A stretch of 64,000 nt of DNA from Epinephelus fuscoguttatus (GCF_011397635.1 NC_064762.1:19927479-19991478); one strand, 5' to 3'; shown: positions 1 through 12,744, numbered from the stretch's first letter. Notes: a model not told the origin generated them from the letters alone. Numbers and translations: made by a program.

Positions 1-2
1 CA

Positions 3-29
3 TGTGTGTGTGTGTGTGTGTGTGTGTGT
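3..29. repeat. (TG)n microsatellite
   Basis: A perfect TG dinucleotide run lies at the window edge. Confidence 0.95.
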
Positions 30-689
30 AGGCTGTGAATCATTTGGCTACCAGGATGAATGCATGAATCAGCCTTTTCAGTAAGTCTGTGAGGCAGTAG
101 CTGGCTGAGGTGTACAGATTGGGAGCGTTCAGCTGTCACCAGCTGACCTCACCACAGACACACTTTGTGCTCCGAAGCCAGGGAAACAGGGCTTCTCTCT
201 GTCCCACCCCCCGCTGGAGAACACTTCCACCTCAGTTGGTTATCCTCAGATAATCAGGACTGAGTTGTGTGTGCATGTTGGAGGAGGCAACTTCCATCTT
301 TTTTTTAAAAAATCCCTTTTCCCATCGTCCCCTCTTCCCCCCACAGTGATGACCTTTGGCTCAATGTGAGCCCTGAGGCGCCCCTGGGCACAGGAACTGA
401 CCTGCACAGAGGTCACCCGAGGTCACCTGAGTCTGCCTGGGTCCTTGTGTGCACTGATAGGACTTTGATGGCTTATTAGGAAATGTAATGATGGGTAAAA
501 TAGTGGGAGACCCAGGCTCCACCGCCTGCTGGGAAGATGACTAGACCAACCTGTTATTAGAGGGATCATGGAGGAAGACAGAAAAGGTACTTCCAGACTT
601 TTCATGATAGTTAAACGTAAGCAGCTGGGTTTGGTTTTAAATGAAACATATTTAGATCTAGGCTTCTGTTGGGAAGCTGTTCACAGCAT
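30..689. other. Unique non-coding DNA, no feature seen
   Basis: I see no exon, RNA gene or mobile element here. There is a short T/A homopolymer patch near 300-315 and CpG content is ordinary. Confidence 0.5.
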
Positions 690-2170
690 GGGCGGATTAT
701 GAGACAGTGGGCCCCTGGGCACAGATATGCAAATGGCCCCGTCACCTCTTCTACATGGGAGCAAGACACAGACTTTGTGGTGGCTTTGTGTCTCTTTGGC
801 ATCATTTTGTGTCTCCTTGTGATTTTTTTGTGTCTTTTTGTAGTTGTTTGGTCTCTTTGAGGTAATTTTATGTCTTTTTTGTTGTTGTTTTGTGTTGCTT
901 TGTAGCCATTTTGTATCACTTTGTGGTTATTTTGCCTGTTTTTGTAATTATTTTGTGTTTCTTTGCAGTCCTTTGCATCTCTTTGTGGTCTTTTTGTATC
1001 TCTTTGTAGTCATTTTGTGTCTCCTTGTGGTTGTTGTATGTCTTTTTGCAGTCATTTTAGGTTTCTCTGAGGTAATTTTATGTCTTTTTTGGTTGTTTTG
1101 TCCATTTTTATAGTTATTTGGTGTTTCTTTGCAGTTCCTTTGCATTTTTTGTGGACTTTTGGGTAGCTTTGTGGTTATTGAGTCCTTTTTTGGTCGTTTT
1201 ATGTCGCTTTGTAGTCATTGTGTATGGCCTTGTGGTTGTTTTGTCCGTTTTATAGTTATTTAGTGTTTCTTCACAGTCCTTTGCAACTTTTTGTTGTCTT
1301 TTTGTTTCTCTTTGTTGTGATTTTGTGTTTCCTTGAGATTGTTTTGTGTCCTTTTGTAGTTGTTTTGGGTGTTTTTGAGGTAGTTTTTATGTCTCTTTTT
1401 GTCATTTTGTGTCACCTTGTAGTCATTTGAGTCCTTTTTGGTCATTTTGTGTCTCCTCGTGCTTGTTTTGTCTTATTTGTAGTCATTTGGGTCTCTTTGA
1501 AGTAATTCTATGTCTTTTTTGTTCGTTTTATGTCACTTTGTAGTCATTGTTTATCACCTTGTGGTTGTTTTGTGTTTCTTGTGGTTGTTTTGCCCGTTTT
1601 ATAGTTATTTTGTGTTTTTTTCTTTTGTGTCTCCTTGTAGTCAGTTTGTGTACCTTGTGATTTTGGTTTTTTTGGTAGTTGTTTGGGTTTCTTTGGGGTT
1701 ATTTTATGTCTTTTTGGTAGTTTTGTGTAACTTTAAAGTGGTTGTTTTAAGTGTCTTTGTGGTTATTTTGCTCGTTTTTGTAGTTATTTTGTGTTTCTTT
1801 GTGGTCCTCTGCATCTCTGTGTGGTCTTTTAGTGTCTCTTTGTGGTCATTGTGTGTCTCCTTGTGGTTGTTTTGTGACTTTTGTAGTCGTTTGGGTCTCT
1901 TTGAGGTCATTTTTCTTTGAAAAAGAAACCTTCTAAGGTCTTTTTTCGTCATTTTGTGTCACTTTGTAGTCATTTTGTATCACCCTGTGGTTGTTTTGTG
2001 TTTCTTTGTGGTTGTTTTGCCCATTTTTGTAGTTATTTGGTGGTTCGTTACAGTTCCTCTGCATTTCTTCTTTTTGTGTCGCTTCTTGGTCAGTATGTGG
2101 TAATTTTGCAGGTGAAGGACAGGAGGGCCCCTGACACTTTGGGCCCCTGGGTCTGTGCCCAGTAAGCCCG
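690..2170. repeat. T/G-rich degenerate minisatellite with framing repeats
   Basis: From about 775 to 2110 the plus strand is almost only T and G. It is made of a degenerate unit of roughly 20-24 bp (consensus like TTTTGTGTCTCTTTGTGGTC). A higher-order marker, GAGGTAATTTTATGTC, recurs near 859, 1069, 1377, 1498, 1695 and 1911. Some of these spacings fall near 200-215 bp, but others are about 120 and 310 bp. Both borders carry GGGCCCCTGGG/CACAG-type sequence (about 709-725 and 2138-2162), so the array probably lies inside a larger dispersed fish repeat. Long open frames on both strands (Leu/Val/Phe-rich on plus, Lys/Thr/Asn-rich on minus) follow from the composition and are not genes. Confidence 0.85.
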
Positions 2171-5095
2171 CTCAGTAATCCATCCATGATTGTTAGATTA
2201 ATTGTAATTTTTGAAGCATTGTATATCAGTTTCAGCATAAATGTATTTGCCACATTTCTCTAAAAAATCTATTTTTAATCTGAATGAGACTTTCAGGTTT
2301 AATAAATTCAATCCGCCCCCTCCCCTGACAAGAGGACACGTGCAACCATAAAAAGCGTTGCCGTTTGGTTCACACAGTGCTATTCTGAACTTCATCTCCA
2401 ACTGAAAGGCAGATGACACACGTGCAGCTATGATTGGACGCGACAGCTGCTCCCAGGATGTACAGAGGGCTTTGATTGGCCTTGGCAGCTGCCCATGCCG
2501 AGCTTAGTTTTAGTGCTTGCTAAGTGTGTGTGCATTATCAGTGAGGTCACCACTTTACCATACCGCACTAATGCTTTTGAGCTGATGTTTATCCTCCTAA
2601 TCAAGTTAAGGTTTTGACCGCTGTGGCCATCATTGAAAGGAGGGCTGTTCAAAAAGCTGCCTTGTGTGTTTGTGTTCGGCGCCTGCTTCAAACATTATTG
2701 AGTTGTTTTGTGCTCAGAGAGTTTTAACCTGCATAAGTGCATCGAGATTACTTAAATGTTGATGCAATTTTCCAGTTTCCACTGCAGCAGGAATAATCTG
2801 ATATCTTTAAATACACACTGTTATAACACACACTCTCTCCTGTTCAGAGAGTTTTATTTTTCTGTTAAAACTTGTGAGATTTTAGTGACAGATGGACTTC
2901 ACCAGCCACCGTAGCCATTCATAAAGAAGTATTTCACTGCTGGAAGGATGGTCTTTTTATAAAACTGGCCTGTCAGTACTGTAGAAAGACAGAGGAAAGA
3001 AGAAAATTGGTGCTTGGACCAGACACAAGTGTTTTTACAATACAGGAAACAGTCTGGTGCCCACTTCCTGTTCACAAATTCTTGTATTACAGCTAATCAG
3101 TGCACTAAAATAAGTTTCTAAAGACATTTTAGGGTAGAAATCGGCAACAGTAACAGAATCTTGTTTAATATTTGCTCAGCACTGCCTAGTTTTACCATTT
3201 GATTGGAATTTGGTCTGAGTTTAGGATGCGAAATTAATACATGCGAATGTTCCGCATAGGATTCAGCTTTGGTGAACTCTGACCCACAAGGAGCACTGTA
3301 AACCAGTAGCAAGCCACCTTGTTATTGCTGCCCAAAAAACAAAAAACAGCCGACAACAGTGTAGGAAATGCCGCAAAAACTAGGGTGACACACACTTACT
3401 AACACCTCTACATTGACCATTGGCTGACCGTCAGCTTGGTGTGTCAGGGCCTCCACAGAAAAAAAGAGGTGTTACGAAATAGCCACGAACCAGTTGTCGA
3501 GAGCAGCATATTCACAGCAGATCCCTAAAACACACAGGGAATGTGAGAACTCTGAACACATGCAGGGCGCACACAGAGTTATTCACAGAGTGCTGCTGGA
3601 ACTTCTGAACAGCAACACCAAAAAGTCAATAGCACCCATCTTCCCTCCCTCTGTGGTTTGGTTTGAGCCCTAACAACAGCTGAAGTGATTACATAATCAT
3701 GCTCTTACGGAGGACCGTGCCACCGCCGCGGCAGGCGGTTGTGCCACCGTAGGCCCCCGCCGCAAATGGCAGTCCTCCCTGCCCGCACCTGTGAATCATT
3801 TGGACCAAATTGTTTATTTGGCTTTTCTTAAGTGCTACCAGTGTTTCCTCTGTGCATTTGTGTCCCCTCTGAAAAAAAAAAAAACCCACCCCAAACAGCA
3901 CGTCCCTTTGGGCGATGCACAGCTTCGGCATGACCACCAACAAAACAGAGCCAAATTAACCCAAAGGACACCCTCCACTTTCCACCTCCACCCCCTCTTT
4001 CCTCAGGCTGTCCACTTCCAGAAATGCACAGGCCCTTAACACAAATAAAGAAGTAATTCAAACAAGCTCTTTAGAGGGAAACACGGAGCTGTTGTTTGTT
4101 GGTGTTTGTTGTTTTTCATCCTTCTGAAGGGGAAAACCTCTCTTCCTGCTATTTTAAATGTACTTGGGTGTTTGTTGTTGCCAACGCAGAAGAGGAGGCT
4201 GCTATCTATTAAGTTAAACATTCCTCTCAACCACCTAAACAGCAGCGTGCAGCGGGTGACTCAGGCTTGTGGTCAGAATTTATGTCCTGCAAGTTCTGGT
4301 TTTGAGTCGGTAGGATGGTGCGCACACGCTGGGCCTTGGTCGTTTGTGGTGATAAAATGATTTTCCAAAGACACTTTTCCTTGAGAGCAGAAATCCACCC
4401 AAAATATTAAAAAAAAAGGAAAGTGGAGCATTCTGATAAATCAATCTCATTAACAAACAGCGCTCTCTTAACCAGAGCCATCCTGGTGGAGCTTGCAGGT
4501 GCTAACGAGGTCCACTCAATTTGCTAATGAGATAACGAGCAAGCTAATGAGGCCCTGAAAGAAGGTCACGATGTAATGGAATACCCAGCTCACACCCATA
4601 CAGCGATATGAGAGATGTACTCTTCTGGGGAATTAAAGATCTTAAAATGAATATGTAATAAAGTGGTCTATTATAACTCATCCCTGGTGGGGATTTTTCT
4701 TAATAGGAGCTTTGATGATAATGCTCAGAGAGAGCACAAGAAAATAAGGATGAAATCAAATATAAAGAGAGGGAAGAAAGGGGATTGTTTGTGTTTACAG
4801 TCTGTTCAAGATAATGAGAGGTGGAGAGATGGTAATTAGGAGAGCAGCAACATGAGGAAAACGTGTTTAAGATGAGAGTGCATTAATTAGCAATCACTTG
4901 TTTTATGGCTCCTTTATGCACCATGCATTAAAGTTTCTGTTGGTTGTTAGGGACCATAAGCCTTCGTCTTGTGGTCAAAGTGTCCACTGCTGCCTCCAGA
5001 ACTTCTCCTTGTTTATTAAAACAAATTAAACTGATCATTAATTAAGCCACATTGACATCATTAATGTATTTCTTTGTGTTAGTGAATATTTCCTG
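2171..5095. other. Non-coding stretch, no gene recognised
   Basis: No supported exon or transposon end was found. The part from about 4450 to 4960 is AT-rich and contains several TAAT-type homeodomain-like words (CTAATGAG, TTAATTAGC). It could be a regulatory element, but the sequence alone does not show that. Confidence 0.4.
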
Positions 5096-5124
5096 GTGTG
5101 TGTGTGTGTGTGTGTGTGTGTGTG
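5096..5124. repeat. (GT)n microsatellite
   Basis: A perfect GT dinucleotide run. Confidence 0.95.
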
Positions 5125-5865
5125 CACATATGTGCTGTGTACATTTTTCTGTGATTACGTGTGCCAGCCATGTTGAACCATATCTTTTTCTGTGATTCAG
5201 TGGAAAATTCCCAGATTGCCGTTGTGCTGGCTTAGAAAACATAGAGGCTGTAACCAAAGCTCCGGCTGTTTCAGTCGTAATCCCTTGTGCCTCTCCCTGC
5301 GCTGCTTCCCCATCAAAGGAGCGCTGATTACTGGGAGCTCCGTTGGGAATGGGGCTGGGAGATGGGAAGTGGGCATGGAGGAGGAGGAGGAGCGGACACG
5401 CCTCTGAAGAACAGGACTGTAACCAGTGGCTCACACTGTATGGATCAGTTGACCAGCCAGTGAAGTGATGAAGTGAAGTTCTCTCTTTATTTTTTATCAC
5501 AGCAGTCAAGACTTCAGTTTTAGCCGCAGCAGGAAATCTGATTGTGGAACTGCAAAACAACATAACATAAAATGTCTGATATGCCAGAAATCCGACCAAT
5601 TATACGAGAGCCAGATCATTGATCTCTTGGGCACCTTGACTCCCCTTAAACTGCACGTCAAACAACAACCAGTATGGCAGAAATTCAGCCTGATTCTAAA
5701 AGTAGTTGGAGACAGTGTTGTGGTACTCAAGACGTTTTGAAGGTATCGGTCTTGTCCTGGACTCAAACACATTCCTCCTCAGCCTCATCGGTCTACGACA
5801 AAGAGGACTCGGGATTTTATTTCAAGACCAGTTAAGATCACAACTGCGGGAATGTCACTAAATTG
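5125..5865. other. Non-coding stretch, no feature seen
   Basis: A 185-codon open frame crosses this region on the minus strand (5042-5599). It includes the translated GT repeat and has no recognisable domain, so I do not treat it as a gene. Confidence 0.4.
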
Positions 5866-6180
5866 CCAGTGCAATAAAGTTACATAGGTTTAGGAATGGA
5901 AACATGCTTGGGTGGAGTCACATTAACGTTAAGCTACAAACTTAACGTAACATACTTAATGTAAAGTTACGTAGGTTAGGTTTAGGAAAAGAAATATGGT
6001 GACAGTGTATCTTAGTTCCTTAGGTTTCACGTAGGATACAAACTAACATCGTGTCCTGGTGGAAAGTCCTGTGTTTGATTGAACCACCCACCACCCCAGC
6101 CTGACTGACTTTCTCTCTTTATTCCCATCAGCACATTGATCATGTGATCGCTGCCTTCTCAGTTGGGTTGGATTATATTC
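5866..6180. repeat. Dispersed fish repeat (GTTAGGTTTAGG family), copy 1
   Basis: The sequence contains TTACGTAGGTTAGGTTTAGG, a GAAAGTCCTGTGTTTG-like block, an ACCACCCACCACCCC block and GATCATGTGATCGCTGCCTTC. The same blocks in the same order recur at 59955-60165, and part of them at 29340-29480. This shows an interspersed repeat. I cannot assign its class. Confidence 0.7.
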
Positions 6181-6215
6181 GATTTCTGGTCCATTACTTT
6201 TCATAAGTAAAGGCC

Positions 6216-6726
6216 TTTGCACACTGAGTCCATTTTCTCCAGATGCTTTTTTTTTAAAAATCCGTCATCCGGAACAATTCGTGACACACAGAAACCTTGC
6301 ACACTGATTCCGATGCATTTTATTGATCTATTCAGTGAGAAAATTCGCAGTATGTGACAAAATGAAAAGATACCTTCCCGCCTTTGCCTCTCTCCACTGG
6401 AGTTACTTATCTGGTTACCATCACTTCATCCCTGTCTTTCATTTGGCACCGCAGCTGCTTGAAGGGGTGGAGCTGTCCTCCACATTCTGTGTGCGGTCCA
6501 CATCCTCCTCCTCCTCATCATCATCCGCCTGAATATGACTATCTGATCTGTTGAAAGTGATCTGAGTCATGAAATGATTCTGTCTTGTTGCGGCTGTGTC
6601 CCGCCGCCACATTTTCTTCACTGATTCTTGGTCAAACAGGCTTCTGATGGATGCGAGAAATGCAGAAAATCAAACCTTTCCCGAAAACTTAAATTATGGA
6701 CTAAAGTTTCGGACTCAGTGTGCAAA
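6216..6726 (-). mobile_element. 511-bp DNA-transposon derivative with 16-bp TIRs, copy A
   Basis: Perfect 16-bp terminal inverted repeats (TTTGCACACTGAGTCC) sit at 6216-6231 and 6711-6726, and TTGCACACTGATTCCG recurs just inside the left end. A second copy in the opposite orientation lies at 49373-49922, inside mrpl19 intron 3. Reading this copy on the minus strand gives a short open frame (6439-6621) containing SVKKMW and then an Asp/Glu-rich patch. Copy B encodes the same two blocks. The element is therefore probably a deletion derivative of a coding transposon. A PIF/Harbinger element with a Myb/SANT-like second protein is one possibility, but this is inference. Confidence 0.8.
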
Positions 6727-7039
6727 TGTGATTGACAGAATGTGAGGTTGTATTTATTTCTAGACGTGCGACAATTTTGGATGAAAAAAAAAAAAGGACT
6801 GTGTAAAAGCCTGAGATGGTTACGTTGATTTCAGCCCTGCAATGTTTGTTTGTACTTGTTTGCTTATAGAAATCAAAGGAAAATGCCCACACATAGAATC
6901 CTCTGCATTGCCTTTTGATTATTTTACACACTGTACATAACTGGCAATTCATGAGGTAAATGAGAAGGAATCATCTAGAACTTTTTATGGCAATGTGGAT
7001 CTTCCCATTTTACCGTATATGTGTCACACAGTGTGGGAC

Positions 7040-7150
7040 ACGTACTGCTCTTGTCATGGTCTTGACTTGGTTTCTTCTCAGTCTCGAAACACTCTGGTCT
7101 TAGTCATGACTTGGTCTTGGTTTAGGTGGTTATGACTGCAACACTGGGTG
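7040..7150. repeat. Dispersed repeat with GTCTTGACTTGG words
   Basis: A run of related words (GTCATGGTCTTGACTTGG, AGTCATGACTTGGTCTTGG) ends in GGTGGTTATGACTGCAACACTGG. It resembles a common interspersed sequence of fish genomes that I recognise, but only one copy is in this window. Confidence 0.5.
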
Positions 7151-8610
7151 TGATAGAAGAAGAGATGTCAGTGTGCTGTCACTTCCGCAGCATAATCTAG
7201 ATAAAGTTCGGCAGCCTGACTCAGGGAATCTGCAGATCTCTATCTCTGCTGTTGTGGCTAAGCTCCTCTCTGTTTTGATATAAGAATGGGTTACTCAGTG
7301 ATGACGCTATAGACTCTAATTTTGAAAGTTACAGTCTTACCTGAGGTGTTAAATTAGCTGTGAGAGGTGCAGACTTCTACAAACACTGTATGTATTTTGT
7401 TAAAGTGGCAGCCCTGACACTTTCCTGTATACACACTGGCGGCTTTTCCACATGTCATGTTACAACAAATCAGTCTTGATGCTGTTTGACTTGTGAGAAG
7501 AAGAGAAAGGCATTCAAAACAAAACACAGCAAGCGTAAAAATGTCTGACTCACTGGTGGCAGAGGGCAGGAAGCAAAGCATCCTCCTTGTGTGTGTGTGT
7601 GTTCACGTCTATGTGTATTTTCAAAGCCCGAAATAGATTAGGGAGTGTATCCGCACATTCTCTCCTCGTGTTTTTAATCTTCCTGTCCATTTGTCCATCA
7701 TGTCGTGGTGCAGTACTTCCTGTCTGTGTCGGCGTGGTGATGACTGCATGCAGCCAATAAAAAGTCAAACAGGAAGCTGAGCGGAGACCCTCTGATTGTT
7801 ACGGAGGTGTCTGGAGCAGGAGTCCCCATTGTACATCCGCCGTGCTTTTTCCATTTTCATAACACACACACACGCATAGGAGCACAGCAGTATATGCACA
7901 ATCGTGCACACCCACAGGCAAACAAAAGCTCAAACAAGATAAGGAGAGAAGAAAAGAGCTCAGAGCTGTGATTATGCAGAAATCAAAGAGATAAAACACA
8001 ACACAAATATTAACACAATGCACCCCTTGTTGTGTGGAAAAACATACAAACACACACGTACGCTCAGCGGGATTGTAGGGGGAGTGGAAGTGAGTTGAGG
8101 TGAGGGATAGATGCTGGATATTTAACAGAAACAAGCCATGTATTGCTGAAAATCATCAGGCTTTTTTATATGCTACACAGTGCTGACAGGGTATGGTGCA
8201 AGGGGATGCAGGCAGGATGTCAGTCACACTCAACAGACTGTAAAAGTGTGCTAAGTTTACTGGCAGGTATTTGCCTTGTCACATCCTCTCCTATTTGCTG
8301 TGCATGAGGAAGATGGATTATTGAACAGTGCATCATGGAGCCGATATCCAGACTCGGGAACCAGAGGGAAAGGTATCTGCAGGCGGTTAAATGAAGTGGT
8401 CACGTGACTGGCGCAGGGTGGGGTGTGCAGAGCTGGTGGCTGGACAGGAGCCACCTGGTGAAAGGCCAAGGCCTGGGCTGTAACCCTGGAAGGAAGTGGA
8501 GGTCCTGAGGAGCATACGAGAGGCTACAGGGAGCAGGATGTGTAGGAGGGGGCTGGAAAGAAAGAATCTCCCACTATCCATTATTATTTATATTTATCTA
8601 GGAGATACAT
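7151..8610. other. Non-coding stretch, no gene recognised
   Basis: Only short TG/CA runs (about 7590-7600 and 7863-7873) and unremarkable sequence are visible. Confidence 0.4.
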
Positions 8611-9890
8611 GTCACCTATTCTATTCTGTTCTATTCTATGATCTATGATCTATCCCTTTCTATTTTATTATAGGGTTAGGGTTGAATTCCATTCTGTTTT
8701 CATTGTACTACATATTCTACTCTTTTCTGTTCTGTTGCATGACTCTCTATTTTATTTTATCATGCTCTGATCTGTTCCATTCTATTCTACTCTGTTCTAT
8801 TCTTATCCCTTACATTCTGTTCAGTCATATTCTATTCTTCTCTGCTCTATTCTATTCTTTATTGTTCTATTCTGTTCTATTACACTCAGTTCATTTATTT
8901 CTGTTCTACTTCCATTTTCCAATGTTCCATTCCTTTTTATTTTATTATACTGTGCTCTGTTCCATTCCATTCTATACTTTTTTTGCTGTTCTGTTCTGTT
9001 TGTCTGTTTGTATCTGTTGCACTCCTTTCCATTCTACACTATGCCTTGCTCCTATGTTCTGTTGTATTCCATTGTATTCTTCTTTTTTGGTCTGTTCCAT
9101 TGTATTCTCTCTCCTCTCCTCTCCTCTCCTCTCCTCTCGTCACCTCCTCTCCTCTCCTCTCCTCTCCTCTCCTCTCCTCTCCTCTTGTCTCCTCCTCTCA
9201 TCTCGTCACGTCTCATCTCATCTCATCTCATCTCATCTCTTGTCTTGTCTTGTCATCTCATCTGTTGTCTTCTCATCTCCTCTCCTCTCCTCTCCTCTCC
9301 TCTCTTCGTCTCGCCTTGTCTTGTCTCGTGATCTCATCTCATCTCATCTCTTGTCTTGTCATCTCATCTCATCTTATCTCATCTCATCTCTTGTCTTGTC
9401 TTCTCATCTCTTGTCTTGTCTTGTCGTCTCATCTCATCTCTTGTTTTCTCTTCTCGTCTCATCTCTTGTCTTGTCATCTCATCTCTTGTCTTGTATTGTC
9501 ATCTCATCTGATCTCTTCTTTTCTCTTCTCATCTCATCTCTTGTCTTGTCTTCTCGTCTCATCTCTTGTCTTGTCTTGTCATCTCCTCTCCTCATCTCAT
9601 CTCATCTCATCTCATCTCATCTCATCTCTTCTACTCTATTCTGTGTTCTTTTCTATTCTATTCTACTCTACTCTACTCTGCTCTACTCTACTCTACTCTA
9701 CTCTGCTCTACTCTACTCTGCTCTGCTCTGCTCTACTCTACTCTACTCTACTCTGCTCTACTCTGCTCTGCTCTGCTCTGCTCTACTCTACTCTACTCTA
9801 CTCTGCTCTACTCTACTCTGCTCTGCTCTGCTCTACTCTGCTCTACTCTGCTCTGCTCTGCTCTACTCTACTCTACTCTACTGCATATCT
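8611..9890. repeat. Polypyrimidine pentanucleotide satellite
   Basis: About 1.3 kb of 5-bp repeats is arranged in blocks of changing sequence. Degenerate TCTAT/TCTGT lies at about 8611-9100, CTCCT at about 9106-9190, CTCAT/CTTGT at about 9195-9625 and CTACT/CTGCT at about 9650-9885. The plus strand is nearly all pyrimidine plus scattered A or G at the fourth position. The gradual unit change looks like successive expansion of variant pentamers. A 405-codon open frame (8682-9899) and overlapping frames exist only because TCTNN repeats lack stop codons. Two telomere-like units (GGGTTAGGGTT) near 8675 look incidental. Confidence 0.95.
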
Positions 9891-10920
9891 TTCTCGTAGC
9901 AGAACAGAATTGAACAGTTGAATTCCATCTGTTGTGTTTAAATCTATTTTATTTGGTTCTTTTTCATTCTGTTTTATTGTGGCTATGTCCAAAGTCACTC
10001 CATTATTTACTTGTTGTGCTATCACAACTCTATCACTGCTATATATCAGAAATTTAACAGTGAGCAGTAAATTGACATCTTGGACGTTTATTGATCGTTG
10101 TCATTTTGAATCAGCGCTGAAGGATGAATCGCTGCATAACCGTCACTGTAGCTGATATAAACTGTAATGCGTTAAATTGAAGGTTTGGCAGCAGTTTGTT
10201 AGTAATGTGCAGAATGTCAACAATACATTTTTATGTTTAATTTTGTGAATATTTAAAGGGACTATTTAGTACATAAAACAGAAGACAAATATAGTGCACT
10301 GTGCAGTAAATAGAGAGGGAAGTCAGTTTGTTTGTGTGTTTGTTTTTTATGTTATCAAGCCATGCAGATACAGTAGTTAATATTGTATCATTATAGTCTT
10401 TCAGATTTCCACTATTTCATATATTTCTGGTGCCAAGCAAATCAATTGTGAGCATTGTGCAAGAAAAAAAAAAAGTTACATTTTAATTCAAGCTACATTC
10501 TACCACTGCAGAGATGTAAAGCTTTTGGATATAGAGTTGTACAACAGGCAGAACGGAGCTTAAGAAACAATCTCACTAAGTCTCGACTAATCAAGTCGCT
10601 GCTAAAATGTGCTGCAGCAGCTCCCAAAGTTCCATTAACAGCAAGCTAAAAGCCCGAATGTGTGAAAGCATCTTTTGTTTCTCCCTCACGCTGCTGCACC
10701 CTCCTTCCCTCCTTCAGTGTTGTGACTCTTGCTCTGTGTTTTACTGTGTTTTTACGCAACACGCGGCATCACAACACGACCGCGTGCCAGTTTCAGCCAC
10801 CATTTGCCAGCCTCTCAGGCAGTCATGCCAAACCCCAGTCTACAGTACATACATACACACACATCCTGTTCCTGATGGCACAAGCATGCATTCACTTGTG
10901 TGTTTGCGCAGAATACACCC
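9891..10920. other. Non-coding stretch, no gene recognised
   Basis: AT-rich unique sequence without a supported exon or repeat boundary. Confidence 0.4.
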
Positions 10921-10925
10921 ACACA

Positions 10926-10980
<55 letters not shown>
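10921..10980. repeat. (CA)n microsatellite
   Basis: About 60 bp of CA dinucleotides, interrupted once near its left end. Confidence 0.95.
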
Positions 10981-10984
<4 letters not shown>

Positions 10985-11083
10985 ACATGCACACTGACAC
11001 TGGGATAAAGAGATAAACAAAAGCAATTATTTGTTTCCACACTTTCACACAATCTCATTTTGAGGTATACACCCAAATTACTT

Positions 11084-11137
11084 CTACACACACCCAAACA
11101 CACTTCCACACACACACACACACACATACACACACCA
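11084..11137. repeat. Interrupted (CA)n microsatellite
   Basis: CA repeats interrupted by CCAAA and TTC. This may be a second, older part of the array at 10921-10980. Confidence 0.85.
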
Positions 11138-12434
11138 GTGCACCCTAAACAACAATCCCCTGCTTTATGGCCTCTGCAATATGATTATATAATAAGTCAG
11201 TTTATAGATTGGCAAGCATCATAAAAACTGTGAGTGTATGGGAGCTGCATGCCAGACCTCAGGCTCAGCATAACCAGCTCAGTGTGTCTTAATTGAAAGT
11301 CTCACAGGCCCACGACTTGTTTTCTCTGGGAATCAGCTGGGGAGAGGCTCTGGGGTGTTGCTGGCTCAGGCGCTGCATGCAGAAGCTTGCACAAAAAGCC
11401 ACCAATTATGGACAAAGGGTTGAGATTTCATTTGGTTTCGGTTCAGATGTTTCACTTCATTCTCCCACGATATCAAGCCGTAAAGCCCTTCAAAGTGCCT
11501 TTCCGACGAAATGGGTCACCGCATGTGAACTGGAGGCTCGCGCCAAAAACGACCTGCTTGACTGGCTGACTGGCTGACGCACTCTCTAATAAAATCGTTG
11601 CACTGATGCACTTAATGTTCTTCTCTGGGATCTGACGAAACCGGCATGCCGACAGGATAAATCACGTATGAATAAATGAGGATAGTCACTAAATTGTAAA
11701 CAGGCAGGTCTCCACCCGGCTGTTGATTAAGGAGCATGTTCTCGTGGTATCCGTGGAACGTCACGACCTGCAGTAATAAATGAGTGGCGTTATCTAATTT
11801 GGCGAGGATTCTGTCAGAGGTCAGAGAGCGTCACCTTTGTGCCTTTGAGCTCCTTCTTGGGGGTCAGCGGAGGTGAGGGCATAGCCACAGGCGAGCAAAC
11901 ACTCACACACACATACATGAGCACACACAATCCTACTCTGATTTCCAGCAAGGTCAACACAAGGTTCTTTGGGGGCTTTCAGTGCTTTGAATTCCTGCGT
12001 TCTGGTCTTCAGAGATCACAGCCAGGGTCAGTAATATTTCTGTGAGTCCACACTGTACTGGGACCCGACGTACAAGAGGCCCAGTCAAATGTTACATCTT
12101 CGGACAAGGACAAGCCGAGCACATCAAAGCCGTCCATTAGAGACCCCGAGCTTTGGGTTCTTCATACTGCTCGCACACAGAGTTGGTCCCACCCCGGCGG
12201 CACCCCTTGGCCCTCTGACCCTGTGAACTGTGCGTGTACAGAGCCGAGGCGGAACTAAACGGGTGGCTCCGGCGGCGTCATGAGAAGAGCTCGCCGTCAT
12301 CCATGCAGAATGCGTGTCAGGGGATTGGGTAACTCTGCCAAGGGAAGAAAAGGCAGGCAGCACACACTGCACACATTGTTGAAACACAAGACATCTCACT
12401 TACACAAGACAAGTGCGTAGTGTGTGTGGAGGGG

Positions 12435-12436
<2 letters not shown>
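11138..12436. other. Non-coding stretch, no gene recognised
   Basis: The part from about 12050 to 12400 is richer in G+C and CpG than its surroundings. No splice-flanked coding block was recognised. Confidence 0.4.

Positions 12437-12467
<31 letters not shown>
12437..12467. repeat. (TG)n microsatellite
   Basis: A near-perfect TG run, followed by looser TG/TATG-rich sequence to about 12640. Confidence 0.9.
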
Positions 12468-12470
<3 letters not shown>

Positions 12471-12744
12471 AAGTACACGAAGAAGCATCTGCAGATTTGT
12501 ATGCATGCGCGTATGCGTCTGCATGTGGTCTCTGCAAGTATTTATGTATCAATTGGAGTGTGTAAATGCGTAGATATGTCTATTTATATGCATCTGCGTA
12601 TGTGTGTGCCTCTTTGTGTGTCTGCATGTGGTTATGCCTCTGGTCTCTGGTCGTACCCCCCCCCCCCACAACCTAAACATATTTAACTGAAGCAAATGAC
12701 CCCTCATTACTCAGGGTGCCACAATCAAAGGTGATAGGTCACTA

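Noticed and set aside
844..1952. Open frames on both strands with Val/Leu/Phe-rich or Lys/Thr/Asn-rich products
   Set aside because: They are translations of a T/G-rich minisatellite. The hydrophobic product only looks membrane-like.
5042..5599. 185-codon minus-strand open frame
   Set aside because: It includes a translated GT microsatellite (poly His-Thr), has no domain and no splice context.
8672..8685. Telomere-like GGGTTAGGGTT
   Set aside because: Only two units, next to unrelated pentamers. Not an interstitial telomere array.
8682..9899. A 405-codon open frame and overlapping frames of 312, 115 and 107 codons
   Set aside because: They lie wholly in pyrimidine pentamer repeats, which lack stop codons in several frames. 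The peptides are low-complexity Ser/Leu/Tyr strings.
10662..11133. Open frames of 77-133 codons on both strands
   Set aside because: They owe their length to translated CA/TG repeats (Thr-His or Cys-Val strings).
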